A stretch of DNA of 64,000 nt from Streptacidiphilus pinicola (GCF_003258295.1 NZ_QKYN01000111.1:1-64000), one strand, 5' to 3'. Positions 56,423-64,000 are shown, counted from the stretch's first letter. Numbers and translations: made by a program. Notes: generated from the sequence alone by a model not told the origin.

Positions 56423-57804
56423 CCATCGCCTCCACCATGACCTTCCACCCGCGCCCCGAGCCGGGTCAGCCGACCCCGTGGAACTTCCCGGCGCCGACGC
56501 GCAGCACCCTGCCCAACGGCCTGACGGTGCTGCGCTGCGACCGTCCCGGCCAGGCGCTGGTCGCGGCCGAGCTGGTGCTGGACGTGCCGCTCGCGGCGGA
56601 GCCGCGTGAGCAGGAGGGAGTCTCCACGATCCTGGCGCGCGCCTTCTCCGAGGGCACCGAGTCGCTGACGGCCGAGGAGTTCGCCGCGGAGTTGGAGCGC
56701 GCCGGCGCGAACCTGGACGCCCACGCCGACCACACCGTGCTGCGGGTCTCGCTGGAGGTCCCGGCGTCGCGGCTGGAGCGCGGCCTCTCGCTGATGGCCG
56801 ACGCCGTGCGCGCCCCCGCGTTCCCGGAGCACGAGATCGAGCGGCTGGTCGCCAACCGCCTCGACGAGATCGTCCACGAGCAGGCCAACCCGGCCCGCCG
56901 CGCCGCGATCGCCTTCTACGCCGAGCTGTTCGACGCCTCCGACCGCGTCTCGCGGCCGCGGTCCGGCAGCGCGGAGACGGTCGAGGCCATCGACCGCGCC
57001 GCGGTGGCGGCGTTCTACGCCGCCCATGTCCGGCCCGCCACGGCCACGTTGGTCGTCGTCGGCGACTTCTCCGGGGTCGACTTCGACGCGGTGCTGGCCG
57101 CGACGATCGGCCGCTGGACCGGCACCCCCGGCGCCCACGCCGCCCCCGCGCCGGTGCGCGCGGACGACACGGGCCGCGTCGTCATCGTCGACCGCCCCGG
57201 CTCCGTGCAGACGCAGCTGCTGATCGGCCGGATCGGCCCCGACCGCCACGACCCGAGCTGGGCGGCGCAGATCCTCGGCACGTACTGCCTCGGCGGCACC
57301 CTCACCTCCCGCCTGGACAAGGTCCTGCGCGAGGAGAAGGGCTACACGTACGGCGTGCGTGCCTTCGCCCAGCCGCTGCGCTCCGGCGCGGACGGCCAGG
57401 GCCGCGCGCTGCTGGCGATCTCCGGCTCGGTGGACACCGAGTCCACGGCGCCGGCCCTCGCGGACACCTGGCAGATCCTGCGCACGCTGGCGGCGGAGGG
57501 CCTGACCGACGACGAGCGGGACGTGGCCGTCCAGAACCTCGTCGGCGTGGCCCCCCTGCGCTACGAGACCGCGTCCGCGGTCTGCGCGACCCTCGCCGAC
57601 CAGGTGGAGCAGGAGCTCCCGGACAACTACCAGGCCGACGTCTACCGCCAGTTGGCCGAGACCACGACCACGGCGGCGACGTCCGCTGTCGTGACCGCGT
57701 TCCCCCCGGAGCGCCTCGTCGCCGTCCTCGTCGGCGACGCCTCGGTGATCGCGGCCCCCCTGAAGGACCTGGGCCTCGGCGAGGTCACCGTCATCCCGGC
57801 CTGA
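56419..57804 (+). CDS. M16-family peptidase homologue lacking the zinc site (regulatory subunit)
   Basis: M16-fold protein of 461 aa without HxxEH: the corresponding stretch is GVSTILARAFSEGTESLT. It retains the partner-subunit signature LGGTLTSRLDKVLREEKGYTYGVRA with the Arg/Tyr pair. This pairing of a catalytic M16B with a degenerate one is typical of bacterial processing peptidases. The ATG at 56419 overlaps the catalytic subunit's stop, giving a two-gene operon and probably a heterodimer. The cellular substrate is unknown. Confidence 0.9.
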   Translation: MTIASTMTFHPRPEPGQPTPWNFPAPTRSTLPNGLTVLRCDRPGQALVAAELVLDVPLAAEPREQEGVSTILARAFSEGTESLTAEEFAAELERAGANLDAHADHTVLRVSLEVPASRLERGLSLMADAVRAPAFPEHEIERLVANRLDEIVHEQANPARRAAIAFYAELFDASDRVSRPRSGSAETVEAIDRAAVAAFYAAHVRPATATLVVVGDFSGVDFDAVLAATIGRWTGTPGAHAAPAPVRADDTGRVVIVDRPGSVQTQLLIGRIGPDRHDPSWAAQILGTYCLGGTLTSRLDKVLREEKGYTYGVRAFAQPLRSGADGQGRALLAISGSVDTESTAPALADTWQILRTLAAEGLTDDERDVAVQNLVGVAPLRYETASAVCATLADQVEQELPDNYQADVYRQLAETTTTAATSAVVTAFPPERLVAVLVGDASVIAAPLKDLGLGEVTVIPA

Positions 57805-57871
57805 CCCTCGGCGGCGTTGCCGCCCGGGCGCGACAAGCCCCAGTCGGGGCTCCCGCAGCTGGTTGCACTAC

Positions 57872-57939
57872 CCAGGGGCGCGGGGAACTGCGCGACCAAC
57901 CACTGAAGTGGTGGGTTGCTCAGTTCCCCGCGCCCCTGG
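57872..57939. repeat. Long inverted repeat, streptomycete repetitive hairpin type
   Basis: 19-bp perfect arms CCAGGGGCGCGGGGAACTG (57872-57890) and its complement (57921-57939) enclose a 30-nt loop that itself has an imperfect stem (CCAACCACT facing AGTGGTGGGTTG). GGGGCGCGGGGAACTGCGCGA is, from memory, a sequence repeated widely in Streptomyces genomes. It also serves as a plausible terminator of the M16 operon. Confidence 0.75.
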
Positions 57940-57961
57940 CATTTGCGGCGGCCCCGAGGGA

Positions 57962-57977
57962 TGTGATGTAGGTCACA
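57962..57977. promoter_or_regulatory. Crp-type site upstream of TetR gene
   Basis: TGTGA-TGTAGG-TCACA (57962-57977) is a perfect match to the CRP half-site pair TGTGA-N6-TCACA, and fits the streptomycete Crp GTG-N6-CAC pattern. It lies 122 bp before the TetR start. Confidence 0.65.
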
Positions 57978-57994
57978 CTCGTGAACGGGATTTC

Positions 57995-58011
57995 CGGGGA
58001 GTGGTTCCCCG
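57995..58011. promoter_or_regulatory. Dyad in the TetR leader
   Basis: CGGGGA-GTGGT-TCCCCG (57995-58011) is a perfect 6-bp inverted repeat with 5-bp spacer, 88 bp before the TetR start. It is a possible operator, or a stem in the transcript. Confidence 0.4.
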
Positions 58012-58098
58012 TTTAGCTGTTTGAATGGAAAGCGGGGAGAGCCTCCCCACTTCCCAGGCGACACAGCCGCACCAGCCACACCGGAGGAAGGAGTCACC

Positions 58099-58791
58099 GT
58101 GGACCAGGCCCTCGCGAGCGAGAAGCCCGCTGCCTCGGGGCTCCGTCGGCGTGCCGACGCCGCCCGGAATCGGGCGCGCATTCTTGAGGCGGCGCAGGAG
58201 GCCTTCATCGAGTTCGGCGCGGACGTGCCGCTCGACGAGATCGCCCGGCGCGCCGGGATCGGCAACGCCACCGTCTACCGCCACTTCCCGGACCGTCGCG
58301 CGCTGGTGCGCGGCGTCGTCCTGGAGGTCATGGAACGAGCCAACAGCGTGGCCGTGCAGGCCTACGCCGAGGAAAGTGATCCCTTCGAGGCGCTGAGCCG
58401 TCTCGTGCACGACTCCGTCAACTGGAAGATCGGCGCGCTGTGCCCGATGCTCTCCGAGTGGACGGATCTGGGCGACCCCGAGGTCTACGCCACGCGGGAA
58501 CGCCTCGACGGGAGCATCCAGGCGATCGTCAGCGCCGCTCAGGCGGCCGGAAGCCTGCGTGACGACGTCGGCAGCGACGACGTCATGATGGCGGTCGCCC
58601 AGCTGGTGCGGCCGTTCCCGGGCGCCCGGTACGAAAGTCTTCAACCCTTCGTCCACCGTCACCTGCAGCTGCTGCTGGACGGTCTCCGGGCGCCCGCCCG
58701 GACGCCGCTGCCGGGCAGCCCGCAGAGCCTGGAGGACGTCCGTCGCGAGTGCGTGCTCGCGTCCGCCAACCGACGCGAGTGCCGCTCGTAA
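58099..58791 (+). CDS. TetR-family regulator of the downstream MFS exporter
   Basis: TetR-like protein of 230 aa. The HTH covers about residues 17-65 (ADAARNRARILEAAQEAFIEFGADVPLDEIARRAGIGNATVYRHFPDRRALV). GTG 58099 is preceded by GGAAGGAG. It is upstream of and parallel to an MFS exporter (134-bp gap) and is probably a local repressor. A Crp-type site and a dyad lie in its leader. Confidence 0.88.
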   Translation: MDQALASEKPAASGLRRRADAARNRARILEAAQEAFIEFGADVPLDEIARRAGIGNATVYRHFPDRRALVRGVVLEVMERANSVAVQAYAEESDPFEALSRLVHDSVNWKIGALCPMLSEWTDLGDPEVYATRERLDGSIQAIVSAAQAAGSLRDDVGSDDVMMAVAQLVRPFPGARYESLQPFVHRHLQLLLDGLRAPARTPLPGSPQSLEDVRRECVLASANRRECRS

Positions 58792-58925
58792 GGCACGCAA
58801 TGCACCGGACCGACACGACTCGCTGACCTCCAGGACGCGTTCGTACGTCACCGTTCAAGTTCCACACCTGTCAGTTCGCTCACCGACGACGGCAGCTTCT
58901 GCCGCGCATGTACGGGGAAATCCTC

Positions 58926-60437
58926 ATGTCTGCATCCGCACCCACCGCGTCACTCGACAAGGCCCAGCCCGATCCAAGGCGCTGGAAGGCGCTCATCTTC
59001 ATAGCCATCGCCCAGCTGATGGTCGTCCTCGACGCGACCGTCGTGAACATCGCACTTCCGCACGCTCAGGCGGACCTGCACATCTCCGACGCCAACCGCC
59101 AGTGGGTGATCACCGCCTACAGCCTGGCCTTCGGTGGGCTGCTGCTCTTCGGCGGCCGTGTCGCCGACCTGTGGGGGCGCAAGCGGGCCTTCATCGTCGG
59201 TCTGATCGGCTTCGCGCTGGCCTCCGCGATCGGCGGTGCGGCGGTCAACTCCGGCATGCTGCTCGGCGCCCGTGCGCTGCAGGGCATCTTCGGCGCGCTG
59301 CTCGCCCCGGCGGCCCTGTCGCTGCTGGCCGTCACCTTCACCGAGGCCAAGGAGCGCGCCACCGCGTTCGGCATCTTCGGTGCCATCGCCGGCGCCGGCG
59401 GTGCGGTCGGCCTGCTGCTCGGCGGCGCGCTGACCCAGTACGCCAACTGGCGCTGGGCGCTGTACGTCAACATCATCTTCGCGATCGTCGCCGTGATCGG
59501 CTCCATCGTCTTCGTCCACGAGCGTGAGGACGAGCGCAACCGCAACCGCCTCGACATCCCCGGCGTGCTGCTGGCCACCTCCGGCCTGGTCGCCCTGGTC
59601 TACGGCTTCACCAAGGCGGAGGAGTCCGGCTGGGGTTCCGGCTTCACCATCGGCCTGTTCGTGGCCTCGGCGGTGCTGCTGGCGCTCTTCGTCCTGGTCG
59701 AGTCGCGCACCAAGGCCCCGCTGCTGCCGCTGCGTGTGGTGCTGAACCGCAACCGCGGTGGCGCCTACCTCGGCCTCGGCCTCGCCATCATCGGCATGTT
59801 CGGTCTGTTCCTGTTCATGACCTACTACCTGCAGGGCATCAAGCAGTACAGCCCGGTGATGACCGGCGTCGCCTTCCTGCCCATGGTCGTCGGCATGATC
59901 ACCGGCTCCACGCAGATCGGCGCCCGCCTGATGAACCGCGTCCCGGCGCGCTGGCTGATGGGCCCCGGCCTGCTGGTCGCCTCGCTGGGCATGCTGATGC
60001 TCACGCAGATGCACGTGGACAGCAACTACTGGACGCTGATCCTGCCCGCCGAGATCCTGCTCGGCCTCGGCATGGGTACCTCGTTCATGCCGGCCATGAG
60101 CCTGTCGACCATCGGCGTGCAGCCGCAGGACGCGGGCGTGGCCTCCGCGATGATCAACACCTCGCAGCAGGTCGGCGGCTCCATCGGCACCGCGCTGCTG
60201 AACACCATCGCGGCCAGCGCGACGACCAGCTGGCTGGTCTCGCACCACTCCACCGACCCGCGCAACCCGCTGGCCGCCGTGCACGGCTACGACGTCGCCA
60301 TCTGGTGGGCGGTCGGCATCATGTTCGCCGCCTCGGCGCTGGTCTTCATCCTGGTGAACGCCGGCCGTCCGGAGCACCACGCGGTCGCCGGCGCCGGTGC
60401 CGACCAGGACGCGAGCGTCCCGGTCGTCATCCACTGA
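58926..60437 (+). CDS. MFS drug efflux transporter, DHA2 (14-helix) type
   Basis: Multidrug exporter of 503 aa with about 14 transmembrane helices. Motifs are VVLDATVVNIALPHAQ, GRVADLWGRKRAFI in the loop 2-3, and GAGGAVGLLLGGALTQ. It is a paralogue of the exporter at 17.5-19 kb. ATG 58926 begins MSASAPTASLDKAQPD; ATG 58908 is an alternative with six extra residues. The preceding TetR is the likely regulator. A good terminator hairpin follows at 60462-60507. Confidence 0.9.
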   Translation: MSASAPTASLDKAQPDPRRWKALIFIAIAQLMVVLDATVVNIALPHAQADLHISDANRQWVITAYSLAFGGLLLFGGRVADLWGRKRAFIVGLIGFALASAIGGAAVNSGMLLGARALQGIFGALLAPAALSLLAVTFTEAKERATAFGIFGAIAGAGGAVGLLLGGALTQYANWRWALYVNIIFAIVAVIGSIVFVHEREDERNRNRLDIPGVLLATSGLVALVYGFTKAEESGWGSGFTIGLFVASAVLLALFVLVESRTKAPLLPLRVVLNRNRGGAYLGLGLAIIGMFGLFLFMTYYLQGIKQYSPVMTGVAFLPMVVGMITGSTQIGARLMNRVPARWLMGPGLLVASLGMLMLTQMHVDSNYWTLILPAEILLGLGMGTSFMPAMSLSTIGVQPQDAGVASAMINTSQQVGGSIGTALLNTIAASATTSWLVSHHSTDPRNPLAAVHGYDVAIWWAVGIMFAASALVFILVNAGRPEHHAVAGAGADQDASVPVVIH

Positions 60438-60461
60438 CGCTGACGCATCGTCAACGACGAA

Positions 60462-60507
60462 GCACGACGCAGCCCCCGCCCCTTCCGGGTCGGGGGCTTC
60501 GTCGTGC
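60462..60507 (+). terminator. MFS terminator hairpin
   Basis: GCACGACGCAGCCCCCG (60462-60478) faces CGGGGGCTTCGTCGTGC (60491-60507), 17 bp with one mismatch around a 12-nt loop, 24 bp after the MFS stop. Confidence 0.88.
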
Positions 60508-60614
60508 CCGTGATCGGTAATTGCGTTGCGGCCTCCCCGGGGCCCATGGCTAGATAGGCGCAGTGACCGGACGTGACAGGCCGGTCCCCGAGGCGGTGGA
60601 GAGGAGGCAGTCCC

Positions 60615-60707
60615 ATGCGGGTCGAGAAGCAAGCCCGGTGCCACATCAGCACCGCGGCCGCCTCCCTGCGGCGACGCCCCTCCACCGTCCGCGGCTTCCG
60701 CCGCTGA
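60615..60707 (+). CDS. Leader-peptide-like 30-aa ORF upstream of rtcB
   Basis: Small ORF (ATG 60615 to TGA 60705-60707) with a strong GAGGAGG Shine-Dalgarno at 60601-60607. The peptide is basic with one Cys (begins MRVEKQARCHISTAAASLRR, ends RGFRR). It resembles the short leader peptides found upstream of regulated operons in Streptomyces, but no amino-acid run points to a clear attenuation signal. Two GC-rich hairpins follow before rtcB, the first with the stop codon in its loop. Translation is likely from the ribosome-binding site; function is unproven. Confidence 0.5.
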   Translation: MRVEKQARCHISTAAASLRRRPSTVRGFRR

Positions 60708-60714
60708 GGCGGCG
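60699..60714 (+). promoter_or_regulatory. Hairpin over the small ORF stop codon
   Basis: CGCCGC (60699-60704) and GCGGCG (60709-60714) form a 6-bp stem with loop TGAG containing the UGA stop of the small ORF. A ribosome terminating here would melt it. Confidence 0.45.
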
Positions 60715-60731
60715 TTCCCCTCGCACCACCC

Positions 60732-60750
60732 GCGCGCGGCGACCGCGCGC
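60732..60750 (+). promoter_or_regulatory. GC hairpin before rtcB
   Basis: GCGCGCGG (60732-60739) and CCGCGCGC (60743-60750) pair over a CGA loop, 39 bp before the rtcB start. It could be the second element of a leader control region. Confidence 0.5.
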
Positions 60751-60788
60751 CCACAGACTTGTAGCCTTGTTCCAGGAGAACAAATCCC

Positions 60789-61982
60789 ATGTCGTACACC
60801 GAGATCCCGGGCATCAACGTGCCCATCCGCATGTGGACCGACCCCGCGACGGTCGAGGGCCAGGCCCTCCAGCAGCTGCGCAACATCTCCTCGCTGCCGT
60901 GGATCCACGGCCTCGCCGTCATGCCCGACGTGCACCTGGGCAAGGGGGCGACGGTCGGTTCCGTGATCGCCATGAAGGGCGCGGTCTGCCCGGCCGCGGT
61001 CGGCGTGGACATCGGCTGCGGGATGAGCGCGGTCAAGACCTCGCTCACCGCCCGTGACCTGCCCGACGACCTGAGCCGGCTGCGCTCGAAGATCGAGCAG
61101 GCCATCCCGGTCGGCCGTGGCCTGCACGGCGACCCGGTCGACCCGGGCCGCATCCACGGCTTCGCCATGAGCGGCTGGGACGACTTCTGGTCCCGCTTCG
61201 ACGGCCTCACCCCGGCGGTCAAGGCGCGTCGCGAGCGCGCGCTGCAGCAGATGGGCTCGCTGGGCTCGGGCAACCACTTCATCGAGGTCTGCCTCGACAA
61301 GTCCGGCGCGGTCTGGCTGATGCTGCACTCGGGCTCGCGCAACATCGGCAAGGAGCTCGCCGAGTACCACATCGGCGTCGCCCGCTCGCTGCCGCACAAC
61401 CAGAACCTGGTCGACCGCGACCTGGCGGTCTTCATCGCGGCCACCCCGCAGATGCAGGCCTACCGCTCGGACCTGTTCTGGGCGCAGGAGTACGCCAAGC
61501 GCAACCGCGCGGTCATGATGGCGCTCTTCCAGGACGCCGTCCGGGCCGAGTTCCGCCGGGCGAAGGTCACCTTCGACCAGGTCATCTCCTGCCACCACAA
61601 CTACGTGGCCGAGGAGCGGTACGACGGTGAGGAGCTGCTGGTCACCCGTAAGGGCGCGATCCGCGCCGGCGCGGGGGACTACGGGATCATCCCGGGCTCG
61701 ATGGGCACCGGCTCGTACATCGTCCGTGGCCTCGGCAACGCCGACGCCTTCAACTCCGCCTCGCACGGCGCGGGCCGCAAGATGTCCCGCTCGGCGGCGA
61801 AGCGCACGTTCGGCGTCCGCGACCTGGTGGAGCAGACGCGGGGCGTGGAGTGCCGCAAGGACTCCGGCGTCGTGGACGAGATCCCCGGCGCGTACAAGCC
61901 GATCGAGAAGGTCATGGCCCAGCAGACCGACCTCGTGGAGGTCGTCGCCCAGCTGAAGCAGGTCGTCTGCGTCAAGGGCTGA
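60789..61982 (+). CDS. rtcB: RNA-splicing ligase RtcB
   Basis: GTP- and manganese-dependent RNA ligase that joins 2',3'-cyclic/3'-phosphate and 5'-OH ends, used in RNA repair. It has 397 aa. Motifs are GVDIGCGM (metal-binding Asp/Cys), GSLGSGNHFIE, CHHNYV and the guanylylated His region SASHGAGRKMSR. It is shorter than archaeal RtcB (~480 aa) and fits the common bacterial form. ATG 60789 has AGGAG 12-16 bases upstream. No RtcA, archease or RNA target lies beside it. The leader ORF and hairpins immediately upstream suggest control at the RNA level. Confidence 0.95.
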   Translation: MSYTEIPGINVPIRMWTDPATVEGQALQQLRNISSLPWIHGLAVMPDVHLGKGATVGSVIAMKGAVCPAAVGVDIGCGMSAVKTSLTARDLPDDLSRLRSKIEQAIPVGRGLHGDPVDPGRIHGFAMSGWDDFWSRFDGLTPAVKARRERALQQMGSLGSGNHFIEVCLDKSGAVWLMLHSGSRNIGKELAEYHIGVARSLPHNQNLVDRDLAVFIAATPQMQAYRSDLFWAQEYAKRNRAVMMALFQDAVRAEFRRAKVTFDQVISCHHNYVAEERYDGEELLVTRKGAIRAGAGDYGIIPGSMGTGSYIVRGLGNADAFNSASHGAGRKMSRSAAKRTFGVRDLVEQTRGVECRKDSGVVDEIPGAYKPIEKVMAQQTDLVEVVAQLKQVVCVKG

Positions 61983-62020
61983 GTCGCTGCGAGGTGATTG
62001 TTGCCTGAACAGTCCCTGAC

Positions 62021-62097
62021 AGACAGTTGACGTCGTGTGGACCGGCTCCGGGGCGGGAGCAGCGCCGACCGCCGTCCGGGTGCGACGTCAACTGTCT
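62021..62097. repeat. 15-bp spaced inverted repeat in the rtcB-cvnA gap
   Basis: AGACAGTTGACGTCG (62021-62035) and CGACGTCAACTGTCT (62083-62097) are exact complements with a 47-bp spacer. The rest of the 275-bp gap holds a small hairpin (CCCTGC-AGTG-GCAGGG, 62203-62218) in the cvnA leader. A regulatory site or rtcB terminator is possible. Confidence 0.6.
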
Positions 62098-62257
62098 TGG
62101 CAGAAAATGGAAGAGACGGGTCCTCATATGGACACATGTTGTTGTCGGTTGCCCGTTCGGCCGATGATACGATCACCTCGCTTTGCGGAGCGGGCGGGTC
62201 CACCCTGCAGTGGCAGGGAGTTCGGCGGCCGGCTGTCAGACGCCTGAAGAGAGTCTT

Positions 62258-63430
62258 ATGACGGAATACATCGAGAACCCAGCGCTGTGGGCTCTTGTCG
62301 TGCTCCTGATCATCGTGATCGCCGTCGTCGTCCGCCAGCGCAAGGCGGCCATGGCGTTGCGCCAGGAGATCACGGGGCTCAGGGAGTACTACTCCGACCT
62401 GGAGCACCACTACACGCAGTCCGTCGCCGCTGCTCAGGAGCAGGCAGAGGAAGCGACGAAGACCGTGCTGAAGTCGGCCATGCGGACCCTCCAGGGTCTC
62501 GCCGCCGAGCAGCAGTTGATCCTTTCGCGGCTGCAGGCCAAGCACGGGGAGTCGGTCATCCTCCAGGACCTGCTGGAGATCGACCACACCAACTCCCAGT
62601 TCGGCCGCCGCGCCCAGTCCATCGCGGTGCTCTGTGACGGCTGGCTGGGCCGCCACCGGGACAACGCCTCGGTCTACGACGTGGTGCGCAGTGCCCAGGG
62701 CCGGGTGCGCCACTTCCGCCGGGTGGAGATCCTCTCCCAGGTGGACTTCGGTATCTCCAGCCGCGCGGTCGAGCCGGTGGCGCTGGCCCTGGCCGAGCTG
62801 CTCGACAACGCAACGAGCTACTCCAGCCCGGACACGGTCGTCGAGATCAACATCCGCACCGTGCCCAAGGGCGTCGCGATCGTCGTCGACGACGCGGGCG
62901 TCGGCATGAACGACGAGGAACGCGCCCGCGCCGAGCGGCTGCTGAGCACCGACCGGGTCAAGAGCGTGGCAGGCCTGGGTAATCCGCCGCAGTTCGGCCT
63001 CGCCGTCATCGGCGTGCTCAGTGAGCGCTTCGGTTTCGAGGTGTCGGTGGACTCCACCTCGCCCTACGGCGGTGTGCGCGCGGTGGTCCTGCTGCCGCAC
63101 GAGCTGCTGACCTCCATGCCCGAGAAGAAGGCACCGGCTGCTCCGATGACGCGCTCCTCCGTGCCACCCCCGGCGAACGGGCCCGAGCCCGTGCCGGGCT
63201 CCCCGACGACCTCCGACGGACTGCCGCTCAGAAGGCGCAAGCGTCCGATGGCGATCGTGCCGGGCTCCGCGCCCACCCCGCTCGCCTCGGCCCGCTCCGG
63301 CGCCGAAACCGCGGCGATCATGGGTGCGTTCCAGCGGGGCACCCGGTCCGGCCGGGCCGTGCGCACGGACGACGCGGACCAGACGAGCAGCACACGTGGG
63401 TCAAGCAGTGAAGGGCATGAGTACTCGTGA
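62258..63430 (+). CDS. cvnA: Conservon CvnA, histidine-kinase-like membrane protein
   Basis: First protein of a conservon (the CvnA-CvnD set that forms a membrane GTPase-linked complex in Streptomyces), 390 aa. A single N-terminal TM helix (WALVVLLIIVIAVVV) is followed by a coiled region and an HATPase with the N box LAELLDNATSYSSPDT and GVGMND. The equivalent of the phospho-His motif is LEIDHTNSQFGRR. The C-terminal ~90 residues are Pro/Ser-rich. ATG 62258 follows GAAGAGAG. It overlaps cvnB by GTGA. The signal is unknown. Confidence 0.9.
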   Translation: MTEYIENPALWALVVLLIIVIAVVVRQRKAAMALRQEITGLREYYSDLEHHYTQSVAAAQEQAEEATKTVLKSAMRTLQGLAAEQQLILSRLQAKHGESVILQDLLEIDHTNSQFGRRAQSIAVLCDGWLGRHRDNASVYDVVRSAQGRVRHFRRVEILSQVDFGISSRAVEPVALALAELLDNATSYSSPDTVVEINIRTVPKGVAIVVDDAGVGMNDEERARAERLLSTDRVKSVAGLGNPPQFGLAVIGVLSERFGFEVSVDSTSPYGGVRAVVLLPHELLTSMPEKKAPAAPMTRSSVPPPANGPEPVPGSPTTSDGLPLRRRKRPMAIVPGSAPTPLASARSGAETAAIMGAFQRGTRSGRAVRTDDADQTSSTRGSSSEGHEYS

Positions 63431-63828
63431 ACGACGATCTGTCATGGATGCTCGACAGCGCCCTGGAGATTCCCGGGGCCCTGCACGCGGTCCTGATCTC
63501 GGCCGACGGCCTCCTGATGGCCCGTACCAAGGACTTCGACAAGGACGACGCGGACCGCGTCGCCGCCGCGATGAGCGGCGTCCAGTCGCTGAGCCGCTCC
63601 CTCGCCTTCTTCTGCGAGGACAGCAGCCAGCTGTGGCGGCAGACCCTGGTCGAGTTCGACGGCGGCTGGGTGTTCCTGATCTCCGCCGGTGACGGCGCCT
63701 ACCTCGGCGTCTCCGCCGAGGCGGACGTCGACATGCAGGACATCACCTTCCGCATGCAGCAGTTGGTCGGCCAGCTGGGCAAGGTCCTGGTCGCACCGCC
63801 GCGCGAGAACCTGGGGGCGCATTCGTGA
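63427..63828 (+). CDS. cvnB: Conservon CvnB, Roadblock/LC7 protein
   Basis: Roadblock/LC7-domain protein of 133 aa that serves as a GTPase partner in conservons. The domain spans about residues 10-120, including ALHAVLISADGLLMARTKD, GGWVFLISAGDGAYLGVSAE and FRMQQLVGQLGKVL. GTG 63427 overlaps the cvnA stop, and the next gene starts by overlapping its stop (GTGA), so the operon is translated as a unit. Confidence 0.93.
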   Translation: MNDDLSWMLDSALEIPGALHAVLISADGLLMARTKDFDKDDADRVAAAMSGVQSLSRSLAFFCEDSSQLWRQTLVEFDGGWVFLISAGDGAYLGVSAEADVDMQDITFRMQQLVGQLGKVLVAPPRENLGAHS

Positions 63829-64000
63829 ACGGGCCCGAGGACTTCGAGCTCGAAGCCGCGGAGTTAGTGCGTTCGTACGTCATCACCAAGGGGCGTCGGC
63901 TGCCCGACGAGGATCAGCTCTCGCTGATCACCCTGGTGACGGCGGCACCCGAGCAGGTGCAGCGACCGCTCCGGCTGTCCCCGGAGGAACAGCGGCTGCT
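63825..64000 (+). CDS. cvnC: Conservon CvnC, DUF742 protein (cut by window end)
   Basis: The first 58 residues of a DUF742 protein are visible from GTG 63825, which overlaps the cvnB stop. The family sequence VRSYVITKGRRLPDE...LSLITLVTAA is recognisable. A CvnD GTPase gene would be expected just beyond the window, completing the conservon. Confidence 0.85.
   Translation, partial: MNGPEDFELEAAELVRSYVITKGRRLPDEDQLSLITLVTAAPEQVQRPLRLSPEEQRL

Noticed and set aside
60520-60789. tRNA or RNA target next to rtcB
   Set aside because: No cloverleaf, TTC loop or CCA-like end was found by eye; the structures are short hairpins with a small ORF.

Overview
This is 64 kb of high-GC chromosomal DNA from a streptomycete-type actinomycete (family Streptomycetaceae). 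The evidence is GTG starts throughout, the sporulation regulator whiH next to the principal sigma gene hrdB, a class II nrdR-nrdJ pair, an actinobacterial LexA, and the start of a 'conservon'. From memory, the order lexA-nrdR-nrdJ ... rnhB ... recQ ... whiH-hrdB-protease-parE ... parC-M16 peptidases matches the SCO5800-SCO5838 part of the Streptomyces coelicolor core chromosome. I could not run a comparison.

Layout. 0.1-6.6 kb is a four-gene hydroxamate siderophore operon: PLP decarboxylase, IucA/IucC-type (NIS) synthetase, IucB/MbtK-like acyltransferase and FAD N-hydroxylase. 6.7-14.7 kb holds a nitrilase-fold amidohydrolase, the helicase DinG, LexA, and divergently nrdR-nrdJ; the lexA/nrdR gap carries SOS-type and NrdR-type boxes. 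14.8-19.8 kb has small housekeeping genes, a DapA-like aldolase and a divergent MFS/TetR efflux pair around a perfect palindrome. 19.9-26.7 kb is nucleic-acid metabolism: rnhB, a stand-alone helicase-2A-like fragment, a hypothetical gene, a RecQ fused to a phosphoribosyltransferase-like domain, a DUF4192 gene and a NUDIX/NrtR-like regulator. 26.8-34 kb has a degenerate ABC ATPase with its permease, whiH, hrdB (sigma-R-type promoter), a secreted trypsin-like protease and a small zinc-finger-like protein. 34.5-44.2 kb holds parE, a membrane protein, a NarL-type two-component pair, a DUF485/sodium-solute symporter pair and a citrate/C4-dicarboxylate-type two-component pair.

44.3-49.9 kb is a second iron locus. 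Two divergent NIS synthetases sit beside a sucrase/ferredoxin-like protein gene with a clear DmdR/IdeR-type iron box, plus a GNAT and a HAD phosphatase. 50-64 kb contains a second NarL-type pair, parC, an M16 peptidase pair (one catalytic, one degenerate), a repeat-type long hairpin, a TetR/MFS efflux pair, a leader-peptide-like small ORF with hairpins before rtcB, and the first three genes (cvnA, cvnB, partial cvnC) of a conservon.

The strongest candidates for new biology are the two siderophore loci with three NIS synthetases, the RecQ-phosphoribosyltransferase fusion with DnaA-box-like 9-mers beside it, the ABC ATPase lacking the Walker A lysine and H-loop histidine, and the small ORF/hairpin arrangement before rtcB. 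No tRNA, rRNA, CRISPR array, insertion sequence or prophage was seen.
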